Assembly (NCBI GenBank): GCA_001600455.1
Contig: BCKC01000012.1
Location: 62,001-126,000 of the forward strand
DNA length: 64,000 nucleotides
Direction of reading: 5' to 3'
Source: Endocalyx cinctus
Taxonomy: Eukaryota; Ascomycota; Sordariomycetes; Amphisphaeriales; Apiosporaceae
Below, one piece after another: positions 21,462-34,966 of this stretch. The translations under genes and the position numbers were made by a program. Position 1 is the first letter of the stretch; each line of letters begins with the position of its first letter. A model generated the notes under the pieces. The model was given only the letters and a program-made list of their open reading frames with translations, searched no databases and was not told the DNA's origin.

Positions 21462-22911
21462 ATGAATATCTCTATCTTCGTAACGGTGTTAATGACCCTA
21501 CCCGCGGTACGCGCAGAACATAAAAGATATATCGTTCAACTCCATCAAGACTTCCGTAGCGAAGACATCGAGAAACATCATGACGCAGTCCGATCTATTC
21601 ACCGACGTACCATGGGTACCTCTAACCTAGACAAGTGGATATCAGCTCCGATTATAAATATCACCGTGGGTAGATTTAAGGCTTACGTGTCGACGTTGGG
21701 TGATTCTGCCGTGAGCGAAATTGCCTCTCTTCCGGGTGTAGTTTTGGTTGAAGAGGACGGCGTCGTGACCCTATCCCAAGAGCGCGATCCCGACGGTAGG
21801 TATTCTTCCTTGTTCTCGTTTCAAGTCGCATACGTAGATCATTATCTAAAACTTTTGTTTTCCCCCGCGGATTAAGACCGGGATCCAGGTTATCTTCCAT
21901 CGTATCATGAATTCAGCGATCCCACCACGAATTCGTCCGAGTATATGACGAAGGATCTAATGACGAATCTGACGACGCAACGCAACTCTCCCTGGGGTCT
22001 CGGGCACATCTCACACCACAAGAGGCATCCTAAAAACTACGTCTACCACGAGAGCGCGGGAGAGGGCACGTTCATCTATCTAATCGACAGTGGCATACGC
22101 TTAAGCCACAAGGAATTCGAGGGTAGGGCCAGCTTTGGTTATAGCGGTTTCACCTACAAAGAGCCGATTGACAACTGTGGACACGGAACGCACGTAGCAA
22201 GCACCGCCGTCGGGAAGACTTTCGGAGTAGCGAAGAAGGCGTCCATTATTTCCGTTACAATTTTCAATAGAGAAAACGTACGTTCTACCAAAATAAATAC
22301 TTGAAAAGATAGAAAGAAATCAAGAAAGGAGAATGATAACTGATCAAGTTTATATACATCAGTCGTGCCCTACTTATGTTGCCTTGAAGGCCTGGCAGTG
22401 GGCCGTCGATGACATTGTGAGCAAAGGACGGCAGAACAACTCCGTTATCAGCTATTCAGGAGCAGCACCGTTCTTGCTATCATTTAACAATATCGTAGAG
22501 TCGGCCTACGAATTAGGCGTGCTTTCCGTCGTTGCAGCCGGTAACAGCGGCGAAGATGTCAAATATTGGTCTCCGGCGAGCACGGTTGCTGCTATCACCG
22601 TCGGTGCCGCAACCAGGAAGCATAGGAGATGGAAAAACTCCAACTACGGAAGTTTAATCGATATCTGGGCCCCCGGAAAGGACATCATCGGGGCCGATTA
22701 CAACTCCGACACGGGAAGCACGATCAAGGCGGGGACATCAATGGCGGTACCCCACGTCTCCGGGCTGGTGTGCTATCTCCGTAGTCTGGCAGGCGGATCT
22801 ATGTCGGCGGACGAGGTGAAGCGTCTCCTCTTCGACCTCGGCCGACCTCATATTTTGAAAGGTATCAAGGACTCGGTCAACTTGTTCGCTTATAATGGTA
22901 ATGGTGCTTGA
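21462..22911 (+). CDS. Secreted subtilisin-like serine protease (proteinase K type, S8A)
   Basis: Extracellular endopeptidase made as a pre-pro-protein. Exons 21462-21795, 21877-22277 and 22363-22911 give 427 residues. A signal peptide (about 1-18, ending AVRA) is followed by an I9 inhibitor prodomain (KRYIVQLH through SLPGVVLVEED, about 21-101). The mature domain has Asp182 (YLIDSG), His214 (CGHGTHVA), oxyanion Asn306 (AAGNSG) and Ser371 (GTSMAVPH), so the triad is intact. Odd point: the substrate-cleft strand that in proteinase K relatives reads as N-M-S-L-G-G is here S-Y-S-G-A-A, so specificity may differ. Donors are GTAGGT and GTACGT. Confidence 0.92.
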
Positions 22912-23985
22912 ATGAAATTTCATTTGTGTCTACCGGTATACGTGGAGTCGGCCTCCCTTTGTGTAATACTCCCTTGGTGTAATACAGTTTCCAAACAGTA
23001 GCTTCTTACCAATACACAATACTCATCGCAAATAGTATCATGCACGACAATACGGAATCCCATTCTCCCCATACCATCAGAATCAGGCCTGACACTAACC
23101 GATGCTGAATAGTAGCTTAGTGGTGTACTTATGGTGTTGCCTATAGCGGTGTGATCACTATAAAGATTCAACAAATCAACGTATATTGAGCTCTGTTGAC
23201 CCACCAGGGACTTTTTAAACCCTCTAACTTATCAAGTACTTACACTAAGTAATTGCACGGTAAATGCTTAAGAACTAAGTATAGTTAACTGTACTGTGGG
23301 GGAAACTAAGCGGGTCGATCCTCCCTCCCCCTTCTGCCTACTGCCTACTGCCCCTCTCAGAGCACAAGCCTCTTTTTTTCGGTATCGGGCTGGGGAACTT
23401 TGTTGGTCCCTTCGTTGCGCTGATCTCTGCATCAACTAGGTCCAACATTCTTGGCACATTTGCCTTTTCAGTCTAAGTGTACAGAGTACAGTTTTATTTT
23501 ACTATGTATGTACAATGGATATACCGAGTATATACCGAGTATCCATGGATGGATGTCATCTTAGTGACCTGCAGCATTTCGAAAGTCCATAACCTTACAT
23601 CATCCACGCTTAGTAAGGCGACAATAGCCATTCATTCCGTCTTGATATCGCAGAATGTCGTGTACAAAGTACCTACTGTTACAGGGAACCGAGCTTGTTA
23701 ATAATAATATGAATTTCTACATAGTATATTAATTCGGTATTAATGCGGGGATAGTGGAATGAGCCCTACATCACAATACATGTTTGACGCAAGTAAGAAA
23801 GATCGGGGTTCTTGGGTTTTGGGTGGTCTCCTTGGCACTGTTGAGTAATAAAACAAGAAGTTGTCTCTTAAATCTTTCTCTTGGGCATATAAATCTTTTT
23901 ATCATATCTTCTTGTTACATTTTGACCTGGTGCGAGTTTAGTTTCTGTAAAGCAGTTTAATAACACTCGCCCTTCTTCCGCTACG
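22912..23985. other. Intergenic spacer
   Basis: Between the subtilase and the P450. It includes tandem CTGCCTACTGCC near 23333-23352 and AT-rich DNA. A minus-strand frame near 22920-23204 has no ATG start or family features. I see no gene. Confidence 0.5.
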
Positions 23986-25734
23986 ATGCCGTCCCTTGGC
24001 TTGTACGTCCTCGTCGGGTTGGCGGTGCTACTGATCATAAAACCGCTCTTCGGCACCCGGTCAAAATCGCCGTTGCCCCTCCCGCCTGGTTAGTCGAGAC
24101 CCAACTTTATTTCCCGTTGACTTCGTTCTGACTTGAGATACAATCGCTCACAACCGACTTCCTTACTAAAGGCCCCCCTCCATTGCCCGTTATTGGCAAC
24201 ATCCATCAAGCTCCGAAATCTCATCCGTGGCTACAGTATTATGAATGGAGCAAGATTTATGGACCTATTCAATACCTCAATATGGCCGGTCAACCCATAG
24301 TGATCTTGTCGGCCATTAAAGTGGCCCAAGCTCTTATCTCCAAGTACGTAACAGGAGTCACCGTTCGGATCGTATTCTCTGCTTATCCTAATAATGCACG
24401 ACCACTTTAGACGAGGGACTAAGTATGCGGATCGGCCCCGGTTGATAGTTGCCGGCGAATTGGCTACCAGGGGCATGCATATTATGCTTCGGAACAACGA
24501 TGAGACATTACGCAAACATCAGAAATTGGAAGCGCCTCACCTGTCACCACGGGCCGCGAATTCTTACTTGCCGGTGCAGGACTTGGAATCGAAGCAGTTA
24601 CTATTCGACCTCATGACGCAGGGAAATTCAGCCGAGGGGGTCGACTTTCATCGACATTTCGAACGCACCACGGCGAGTGCTATCTACGCGCTTGTCTACG
24701 GCAAACGACTCAAGACGGCATTCGATTCTTCGCTGAACGAAGCTCGTCACGTACAGGAGGCGTTCAACAAGATGCTCCAGGTCGGCGCGTATCTCGTCGA
24801 CAGCTTCCCGACGCTGCGCAACCTGCCCCTCCCCGGCTTCCTAGCCCCGTGGGAAAAGGACGGTGAGGCGAACTTCCGGGCACAGCGCAAGCTGCACGTT
24901 GGCAACATGCGGCGCGGGCTCGAGAGCGCCGCCTCCTGGAACTTCAGCAGGGCCTTTGAAAAGAGTCCGGAGAGTCGCCACATGTCGGCCGAGGAGGTCG
25001 CGTTTGACCTAGGTATCCTGGCCGACGCGGCCCTAGATACAACTACCATGACGCTCGACTGGTTCATAGTGGCCTGGATCACCCAGCGGGGCACCGGCTT
25101 CGTGGCGAAGGCTCAGCGGACGCTGGACGAGGTGGTAGGACGCGACCGCCTGCCGTCGTATCTCGACAAACCTAAATTGTCGTATATCGACGCGATCGTG
25201 GAGGAGGTTCTTCGATGGCGGCCCATCGCGGGCGCCGGGGTAGCCCACGCTATCCGGGCCGAAGACGAATACGACGGCTACAGGATCCCGGCCGGATCCA
25301 TCGTCCTGATCAATCACTGGGCCGTTTGCCGGGACCCGATATTCGGCGACAGGGTCGAGGACTTCGTGCCGGAGCGCTGGATCGTCGACGGCGAGGTGAA
25401 GGACTACTTCGGCTCGCCCGTGTTCGGATACGGGAGACGCATCTGCCCCGGCCGGCATATCGCGCGCAACAGCCTGTGGATGGGTATCGCCCGCACGCTG
25501 TGGGCGTTCCGGGTCGAGCCCGCCGTTGACCCGACGGGTCGGAGGCTCGCTATCGACCCCCGCGCCGCCACCGACGCGCTGCTCTCGAAACCACTGCCGT
25601 TCAACGCGCAGTTCATCCCCAGAGGCGAATGGGTCCGCGACCTTATCATGAAGGAATGCAGTACCGCCGCCGACCAAGAACTCACCGAAATCCTAAACCA
25701 GATCGGGCTTAAAAGTGCCAATGCATATGCATAG
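23986..25734 (+). CDS. Cytochrome P450 monooxygenase
   Basis: ER-anchored heme-thiolate oxygenase. Exons 23986-24088, 24172-24343 and 24411-25734 join to 532 residues (donors GTTAGT, GTACGT). The N-terminal membrane anchor (about 3-20) leads to a proline-rich hinge (PLPLPPGPPPLPVIGN) that the first splice restores. I-helix ADAALDTTT is at 296-304 (the usual Gly is Ala), ExxR is Glu357-Arg360, PERW follows, and the heme loop FGYGRRICPG has Cys437. It resembles CYP families related to O-methylsterigmatocystin oxidoreductase, which act in secondary metabolism, but the substrate cannot be read from sequence. Exon 3 is markedly GC-rich relative to its surroundings. Confidence 0.93.
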
Positions 25735-28274
25735 ATTGTAAGTTACCGGTTTCAATCAAAGAGGTTCATTTCTGTCCGTAGGTAAAGGCGAATGGCGCAA
25801 GCAAATTAACCAGTTTTAATTCAACTCGAGTGTTTATAAACTAAGCATGGCCTCTTCTATATACTCATGAAATATCTCCGTGGAGAGAAGATCTATCTTC
25901 GGTTGAGTAGCTTAGATCCCAAATGTATGACTCTCGTCAGAATATGCAAGCTCTCGCTGGCTTTCTTACTATATACATCAGCTCTCTACTTGCATAGCAT
26001 GATGGGTAGATAACGGCATCTGGTCAGGTATTTGCGCTGGCAGGGTGAAGGGACCTTGCCAAAATCGGTATGGTCTATTCACAGCGTGCTCGAAAACTGA
26101 CCCGGAACTTCTGGTCTAGAAGAGACTTCAACAAAAACAAAGTTCGCCGGTGCAAAAAGCGTCAAGTTGAACCACGGTACCCCCACCCTTCAAAATATAA
26201 CTCGATACCTACACGTTTAAGTGGACGATCATGGACTAGGCTACTAGGTTCCTAGATAAGTATGGTTTGAGTAACTATGTAATTGGTTTTGATACAGCGT
26301 AGGTGTATTTGTGAAGCGACTGTGGCTGGCCGGATGTTAATTAGCAGAGATGGGAGGATATAAATTTTGGAGCGAGGATCAGCGTTGATTTATGGAATGA
26401 TACTCGTGTCATTGCATGATGACTTGCTACGTAGCATCCAATCAAAGGCTACAAATCAAGCCGAGAGCGTTCGCTCATATCAGCAAATAGAGCGTGAGCG
26501 TTGGTTGAAGCAATGATAACGATTGATTATTCTTATTGTTGAGATGGGGTGTTATCATTCCCATTAGCGATATTTGCAGACCGAGCCACCATCTCCATGT
26601 TTATCATCCAATTAATTATCAATGATTTAGTATACATAAGCCAACCGCTTGCGCAGGCTGACATCTAAGCTAACTGGCAGAACTGTCTGGCTGGCAGAAC
26701 AATACTGGTTAATAACTCGAGCATCTGAGAAGTTAGATGAGTGTTGGAGAGTCATTATTGATCTCATCGGTAATAATATGAGGCCTCCTGAAAATTAAGT
26801 TTATTCGTGTTATCTTGCCATAAACACTGTAGTATCTGAGCCCCGCGTAGTTCGTAAGTGATAGGTATCATACTAACCTAGTAATTAGACACATACCGTT
26901 GGATATTATTTGCGTGTTATCTGCGTAATAACTTCAAGAAGCATCTGCGGGTCAATCTTACTATCTATCTACGAGAGAATGTATAATTATATGGGACTAC
27001 GCACTTATAGATGGAGGCACTTGTTTCGCTAGTTCTGAGGCAAATAGCGGGCTCAGGAAATTACATACGCCGTAGTGATCGTGCGAATTGAATGACCATG
27101 GACGATTTATGTAGCAATATTATAACTAGCGGGACAAAGAGATCTTCGGTCATGATATTTCCACGGAGAAGTGGTGGTTCATATCGCATACGTGTATGCT
27201 GGCTTTTGACGTGTCAGCCTGCAGCTTGGCGTAACATTTCCGGCATAGATAGGCATATCCATTATCCTCCATGCATGTCAGCATCTTTGTTAAAGATTCA
27301 GAGTTGGTACTTATAATCTAGGTACCGCAGCCAATGGAGCTCTGGTATATATGTATGTGTATATGTATGTGTATATGTATGTGTATATATATATATGCCT
27401 TCTATCATTTGACCCTTGAGAATGGGGGTACTTGCAAACCGGTTTTTAATGACTATAACTAAACTTAAAGATGGTCATGTTGGCTGTACCAATAAGGCAC
27501 ACGGTGTGCTCGATGTCAACTTATACCACCGACGACTTTACTTCATAAGTATAGTAGATGATATACATTGAGTATCCGCCGTGACTCTCATCTTAGTTTT
27601 CACTACGAATCTGCGAGTGGATATAGATCTAATTATCTTCACTTCTTAAAATATGAATGTCGCGCTGTCCTAATGTTATTACCAGCTAAAATAAAATGTT
27701 TCATCTGATTCCATTTAGATGAAGAAGCGTAGTCTAATAATGGGCGTACTTAGGCGCTGTATCGTAATTAGGTGGACTAACGATCGCAAGGCATACACGA
27801 TCCTTAGCCAAACATATATTCCCAAATAATGACTCATGAACAGTGATGTAACGAGCTAATTAACTTTTCTTTCACTTGATGTTCAATTCATCTGTCCGTC
27901 TCTACCTAGACGCCGGTAGACGCCGGCAGACGACCGCCCCTGCGTCGCTATTTGAGAGATAAATCATAACCCAATTTCATCTTTCTATCTCGACTTCTTG
28001 TCTTGAAAGATCTGCTTTATGTTCCGTTAATTATCAAATGTATTTAGGTTTGTTATTCTTGTTGTTATTCCTTTCCGGCTTGCGCTGTTCTTTCTGAACT
28101 GATAGGTCCTTTCCCCTTCCCTCCCTAATCCGATAATTTTAAATTAACCCTGGGACCCCGTTTGACCCGACCTCGCTTGTCCCTTTCTCCCCCTTTTAAC
28201 ATAAGAAAATATTGATAATGAAAATATTTTTACACGTACACACGGGCCTTTCTACTGCTAAAATACTTTCGGTA
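25735..28274. other. AT-rich intergenic spacer
   Basis: About 2.5 kb after the P450, before the convergent spindle-pole-type gene. It contains a 12-bp tandem repeat (listed) and scattered short palindromes. I see no coding region above 75 codons with family features. Confidence 0.55.
27346..27397. repeat. 12-bp ATGTATGTGTAT tandem repeat
   Basis: Three near-identical 12-base units run into a (TA)n tract. A simple-sequence microsatellite in empty spacer. Confidence 0.75.
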
Positions 28275-31180
28275 TCAACCTGTGCGGTTCTTCATACTTC
28301 CCATTCTTCCCAAGTTGAGCCATTTTCGCTTCCCTGCGCTCGGTGGGGCCACGGGCGTCGAGTTTCCGCCACCATTTTCAGGAGCTACGGTTGTCGTTGG
28401 AGTGCCGGGGGTTGGTATAATTGACTTGTCCGCCGGGTCTTGCGGCGGGACTTCCCCGGCGTCCGCCACCTTGATATTTTCCAGCGTAGGCGCTCTGCTG
28501 CGCATAATAGGGGGTGGCGTCGCGCTATTTAGCTCGTCCTCTAAGACGCCTGCGGGGCGCGGCACCCACGGTGCGGTGCTAGGGGGAGGCACGCTACTTC
28601 TTCCCGGCACTTTCGCCGCATTCGTTACCGGGGAAAATTGATGTGCCGGTGGCATAGGTACTTGGGACGCATTTTGAGGGGCTCCACCGCCACGAGACTC
28701 GGAGCCGGATCGTTTAAACAAGGAGTTCAAACCAAGGGAGCGGCCTCTTGGCTGGAGCGATATGGGAGGGTAATGATTTCGCTTGCCTGGCGCTCCGGTA
28801 TCTACTTGCTGTACTCTTGGTGGACTCTGAGGGGTCGAATCAATACTATTGCTTCGCATCCGGGCACCCATCGAATGCCTAGTGGAGTTCTTCCAAGTCT
28901 TCCCGGTCGACGGTGGTGCGGTATAGGTGCTTCCGGTGTACGCATTCACGCTAGACCTTCGAGAAGGAAGGTTCGTCGGCCCTTTAGACACGTCAAAGGT
29001 CCCCCTCCTCGGTGTCGAATTTGCCGGGAGCATCTCATCCATCGGATCTCGCTTTAGGGCTGATACGGGAGAGCCGAGGAACCCGTTACCCTTCAAAGCG
29101 CCGAAGATGACATCTGTCTCCCATCCACCACCGTCTGCGGGGAACGAAAACAAGTCAGGAGACGTTGATCTATCATTCCCGTGTTGCGAACTCGTACCTG
29201 ATTTGAACTGATCCGGTCTCGAACTCTCGCGCATCCATTGGTCAAAATTACCCACGACCCGACGCGCATCCACACCACCGTCATCCGAGTCAGAATCGGA
29301 AATAAAACTATCAGCCCGGGAATGCGCGCTTATAGTCTCGGCCGCCGAATGAGGTCGCGGTGGAAGGGACTGAGCTAGCCGGCTGAGACTAGAGATCAAG
29401 TCCGTATTGATAGTAGGAAGCGGCGGAATATCTTTTGCGCCAGGGTACGCAGAGACTCCTGGCTGGTTTCTCGCCTGTCTCGAAAGGCTGTCCTGAGAAC
29501 TTGACTGATTTTGGTGCTTGCGAAGGACGGACGAAGACACGGTATCGGGAGTGGGTGGTAACGTATGCGAATTCGCGAGCTCTTTTTGACTTGGATAACC
29601 GGTATTCACTTTCTGCAGGGTCTTGCGCTTATCTGCTTTTGTTCCATAAAGTTTTGAAGCTTCTCCGAAGCGAGAGGCGGTGGGGGTTGAAGAGTCCCAG
29701 TCCTGATTAGCAGGAGGTGGTCCGGTAGTACCGTCTCCTGCGATCATCTGCCCCTCTAACTTCTCAATTCTCTGTAACGGAGAATCTGTAGCGAGCATTC
29801 CAGCCACCGATTGTTTCCCGGACGACATACTAGCCCCGTTTGTAGGAGCAAATAAGGGTTTTTGACTCGGGGCAAAGTTACCCTGAAGCTTCCAGCTTTC
29901 TTTACCGGTATCTATGGCTGTGGTGGGCGACCGATCAATTTCGGTACCATCGCCTCCCAGGTAAGTCACGTCCCCCGGGGGTGATAACCCGCCAAACTCC
30001 GGCTCCTGGTCGCCTTTAGAACCATATATGCTAAGGAACGAGCTCTCGCTCAGCATGCTTAAACTCGGGCTCGCGAACCGATTGAGTTCACTGTAGTCGA
30101 CGCTAGACTCTGATATTTTGCGTATGTGGAAGAGACTGCTTCGGCTTCGTAGAACCGCGTTTCTAAGATTCTCCGTCTGTTCACTACGCTCCGACAGAAA
30201 GCTAGGCATTCTAGCAAGTTCTCTGGCAGCTTCGGGGGAGATCTGGTCGAGATCGATAGGTTTCATCTTAGGTGTCTCGACGGTCATGACCTCGGAATCA
30301 TCCGATCGCAATTGATGATACGGCCCGTCTATCTCTATTCTTCTCACCATCTCCTTCTCCTGCTGCAGCTCTTCCACGGTGCCTTCAAGTTTTACAATCA
30401 TATTTACGGCTTCTTCAATAGCTTTGTCTCTTTGTTCCAATTCTGCGTTAAGATGATCGTGAAGCTGTACTAGGTCTTGATTTTCGCTTTCAAGTTTACC
30501 GACCCTTTTCTCTAGTTCGGTTTGTCGCTCACGTCGGTGAAATAGTTCGAGTTTTAAGTCAAAATTCTGCTTATGTAGTTGTGAAAGAGCCTGTACGACG
30601 AAGGGGTGGGGGAAGTGTTAGCGAGCCCGGATCCAATCAAGCTACGTAGAGACGTATAACCGGCATTTCGTACCTGTTCCATAGATCTAACACCCATGCT
30701 CTCTTCGGTCGAAGCATCGTCGGCGCCGCTTAGGCCGGTTAACTTGGATCCTCGTCTTCCACCGTTCCTCTTTGCCGGGGAACTGTGCGAGCTACCCTCG
30801 TGAAAATCGCTCGTAGCGCTTACATCGCCGCTCGACCTCCTCGCTAACTTATCGCTCTCGACCTGCCTCTCTTTTTGCAACCTCTCCTGGAGCAGTTTTG
30901 AGACGGCCGGTGAACCAAACCTGCTGGATTCATGACTGGACTGCCTCGTCAGTTGGGGTGACGCCCTGGGATTTATCGGGCTCGTGCCGCATTGGCTACC
31001 GTGATACCTGTGCGTGTACTGCGGTTTGCTCGTGCTCATTGTATCGCGTAATCGGGAAGACGTGCTGCTCGAACTTTTGGCGGTTATATGTGTGTTTGAT
31101 GTACTAATTGTGCTGGCTCGGGAATGCGCGCGAGGGTGTAGACGTTCCCCAAACTCCTTGGGGCTCGCTATACCATCCAT
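28275..31180 (-). CDS. Cnn_1N-domain (centrosomin motif 1) protein, probable MTOC factor
   Basis: Exon 31180-30674 and exon 30590-28275 (intron donor GTACGA, acceptor CAG) give 940 residues. The first 165 residues are Ser-rich and disordered. The splice falls at the start of a coiled-coil block (about 167-260) containing SQLHKQNFDLKLELFHRRER, the pattern of the Cnn_1N motif, by which Mto1/Pcp1/centrosomin relatives recruit gamma-tubulin complexes. A short helical stretch (PEAARELARMPSFLSERSEQTENL) follows, then about 550 residues of disordered Ser/Pro-rich tail ending in a basic GKRKWLNLGRM segment. The spindle-pole or septal MTOC role is inferred from the motif only. Confidence 0.8.
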
Positions 31181-34100
31181 AACGAATTGTAGCGATAGCT
31201 ATATCCAAACTTGTATAAAAAATAAAAAAAAAAAAAAAGAATCGGTTTCGCGAATCATAAAACTAAACGATTGGTTGGGAGGCCCGGTAGCTTGAGAAGG
31301 TGAAATTACGTCAATAATAAGTTGTAATAAATAGTATTATGCGAAATTACGAAGGTAGTGCCGTTTAAATACTTTCTAACACCGATGCCTCTATCGTCTT
31401 TCTTTTTTTTCGGCCGATTCCTCAGCTAACGTTGTGGTGGTGGAGAAAAGCAAAATGAAAATGAAATGAAAAGGTGAAACGAGGAAAATGCGATAATTGA
31501 AAGAAATCATATTTACATACAGAGAGTTCTAGATGCGAGCTCTTAAAGACGGTCGGGTAGCAGTAATTCGAGGCTTGAGCGTCTTAATATAAGGTATTAT
31601 AATCTTCAATTGAAGGGTCCGTAACCAGGTTGAGCTGCACACGGATATTTCCTCGACGGATCGTCCTGGAGACCGTTATGACTTATTATTAGGTCCACGC
31701 GCTTTCTTTCTTCTTATTCGAGAACGCTAATAAGTCGGAATGGAATCTTCATGGTGCAGAATAATAGTCGGTTAATGGAATTTCGGGGACTATGTGTTCC
31801 TCAAGAAAACTTGTAATAAAAGAACGACGAGATTTTCTTTCTGTCTTGTCGAACGAACAGAGGAATCGAAATGTCTTGCTCGTGTCTTAGATAGCCATGC
31901 TCATGATTGGCCCGTTGAATGATAGCTTCAGCTACGAAACAACAGATTATATACGGCAAGCTCTTAAGATTAATTGAAGATCTTCGAAATGAAAGTAAGA
32001 AGATAATAGAAGGGACTGATTACGGAGTATTCTGTACAAGTACACAGACATAATAGGTAGTAATAGAGGAAAGGAAAGAGAGCACATGCGACAATATCGA
32101 ACCCAATTACTAACCCCATAAAACTAGGTATACGTTATGTCCATGGGTATATGTATATGTATATGTATATGTACGTATATATGGATACATATAAAACAAA
32201 AGCTCTCCTAAAAGACAGTATCGATCAGGGAATCTTACGCAAGCTGGCAAGCTTGAAAAGGTGATGGGGCTGAAAGGGGAAGAGGGGGGGGGAGAAAGCC
32301 TAGGATATCTGGGCCTAAGATTGTGCCTTTTAGGTACGTGTGTGGTGGGATTTGTAGGGATATAAGACTCTATAAGACGGGACAAATCCACCTCTCAATT
32401 ACAGACCCTGTCACTCGGGATTTAGTGCTTCGCGCCAACTTTGACGAGAACATCCATTCAGAATTCAAGATGTGATAAAATATCCCGTCAAACTATTTAT
32501 TTAGTCGCGAGACTGTACTTGATCGGGCCCGTCGATATCCATCGGGAATATATTTATTACGTCAAAGTACTTAAGTTTAATCCATTAGTGCTTCAGTTGT
32601 CGTTCATCCGTGGATACGGTGTATTTCCATCATGAACGCGTCCCCTCTTCTTTCTCAAAGTGCCAAGTTCGTGTATTCAGGGGGGTCGCCGACGCAGGCC
32701 CTTAAAAGTGCTAAACCCTGTATACCACGACGTTCGGTTAGTCGGTGTCGCACACGATTGGTTCAGGATATTCGAAAGTATAGTGCTTGCTTGCTTTTTC
32801 TGATTCTCTCCTTTTCCAGTAGATCCATCACACCGTCACATAATCAATTGGTTTCCAATTTTCATTTCCCCGCCAACGGGGAACAGGGAAGTGAATGTCC
32901 GATTCTAGTATACGTATTAGACTCCTTCACTCACTAGGTACCTACCTAGGTACTTACATATACCTACTTGTAGGTACCTAGGCTGCTAGGTAGTAGCCCT
33001 GTATTAAATTTTCATCACGTCACACCCGTGAACGTCTCATATCTCATCTCCAGGGTTGTCACCTCTTATCTCTCATCTCCCATCTCCCATCTCCCATCTA
33101 GTATACTGTGATACAGTGTAGTCTATCTTATTTTCTATCTCCATTCTCATCTGCTTCTACCACATATAACCATCTCTGGAACTTCCCACTTTATTCACGA
33201 TCGCACACACTAAAATATATGTAAGTGTTTAGATGTGGTACCTTTTCTTCGTCGCATTAGTGCAGTATTAAAAATATCCAACGGCTGGCGAAGTATTCCA
33301 TGGCCTCGAGGGAAGATCCGCGTACTTTCAAAAAAAAAAAAAAAAAAAAAAGAACGGTTCAACGGCTAGAAATCTTCTAACCTAGTATATTTGGCTTCTG
33401 CATATATGTTTCGCTGGTCTAAATTCTAGTGTCAGTGAGACCGCTTTTTCGTGATATGATACAGAGTCGGGCGGTGAATCAGTCTCTCAATTCACCAGTA
33501 ATACAAACATCAAAAAATTCCGTCATTAATCTAATGGGAATCAAAACACTGCGTGCCACGATCAGCCGAGGATAGAAGAAGAGTGTCTGTGTGAAAGTAA
33601 CCGTCTGTCCACCTACCACCTACCACCTTTCGCTTCCCTTCCCTTCCTTTCCTTTCCTTTCCCTTTCCTTACACAACAGCAACTAGAAATGAAAATAGAA
33701 CCCGGCAGATGTGCGCCGCCCTTCAATTGGCTCTGAATCGGACCGCACGTTTGAGGGTATATGCTGGTTTGTTTAGAAGATTCCATTCTGCAACGAATTG
33801 GTCAGATGATCAGATCAGATGTACGCTTTTTTCCTCCTTTCTTTTTCGTTAGCTGGCATATGCCTGCTTGACGCCGGTATACGTGTACGAACTTTACCTT
33901 CGTGCAGATAAAAGTCGTTTATCGCGGCAAGAAAAGAAGTATCCCCTAACTTAGCCCAATCTATCATTCGCCGTCAGCTATCCCGTAAGCGAATTTTTTT
34001 TCGCGTCAACGCTTGAAGGCAGCGAAAATGCCTGTCCGCTATACCTAACAATGCACATCATCTGCAATGCCGATTGGGTCTTTCTCTCTCGTCCGTCTCT

Positions 34101-34966
34101 TCCCTTTTGGAGATTAGTATAGTATACTATAGTATAGTATAGTTGAATATGCAATCGGGCATAGACGCATTATCAGTGTGTGTGTGTAGGCATCTGCCCG
34201 TATCTGTATTCGGTGGACAAACACATCCTAACGGTGCCCATCTAGTATACCTCTACGATCTGGTCGGCTTCATGCCGGTCTACGTGGCGACAATCCCCGC
34301 GATCTTGTCTTCTGCAAGTCTTATGTGCATGCATGCTGACTACGGATACGTACTGCTTTTTAGTAGATCGATGCACCGGCAGACTGGCTCTTGCAAGTAT
34401 CTACATATATTCTAGCCGTCATGAATAAGCTATATTTTGGCCTAACATTAGGTACAAATCGTCCATCATTTCACCGCATTTCTTGGTGCATATTTGGATT
34501 TAATGGCAAGACGTAAAATACTTCGCTTGGAAAATCTAAACAGCGTAACGGAAATACGCCCCCGAGACTCCCTCCATGGTTTCATGTTCGCTAGCTCATC
34601 AATCAATCCAGCTTAACCCCCTTTCTTGTTCCTATTTGACCGCATCGTTAAATAAAAGCATCGTCCAGATCATGGCTAGCTAAGAGACAAGAAACAGGAA
34701 AACGTGAAAGACCTTATTCGTCGTCTTTTCCCAAGCAGCATCTCGGGTTAGCCACGAGGCATGCGGCAATAATAATGGTAGTGACAGTGATGATGATACA
34801 AAAATTGTAATACAGAGGATCTGCCGCCCATAATTCAATTGAGAAAGTTGGAAAAAGAAAACCGCTTTTGACAAGGTGTCATACATGATTTTTCTCATAA
34901 TACAATATTTCTTTTCTTTTCGAAAACGTAGGAGAGAGAAACAAACGTCCCTTTTTTTTTTTTTTG
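31181..34966. other. Long intergenic spacer
   Basis: About 3.8 kb with many simple repeats: (TATATG)n near 32147-32172, CATCTCC units near 33056-33100, CCCTT/CCTTT units near 33630-33670, an A20 tract near 33330-33350, a TAGGTACCTA palindrome cluster near 32935-32990 and a TACGGAGTA at 32021. Short frames lack family features. I see no gene. Confidence 0.55.
33056..33100. repeat. CATCTCC heptamer repeat
   Basis: Several copies of a 7-base CATCTCC unit, grading upstream into diverged TCATCTC units. Simple repeat in spacer. Confidence 0.65.

Noticed and set aside
22920..23204. Minus-strand 94-codon frame after the subtilase
   Set aside because: No ATG at the frame start and no recognisable motif.
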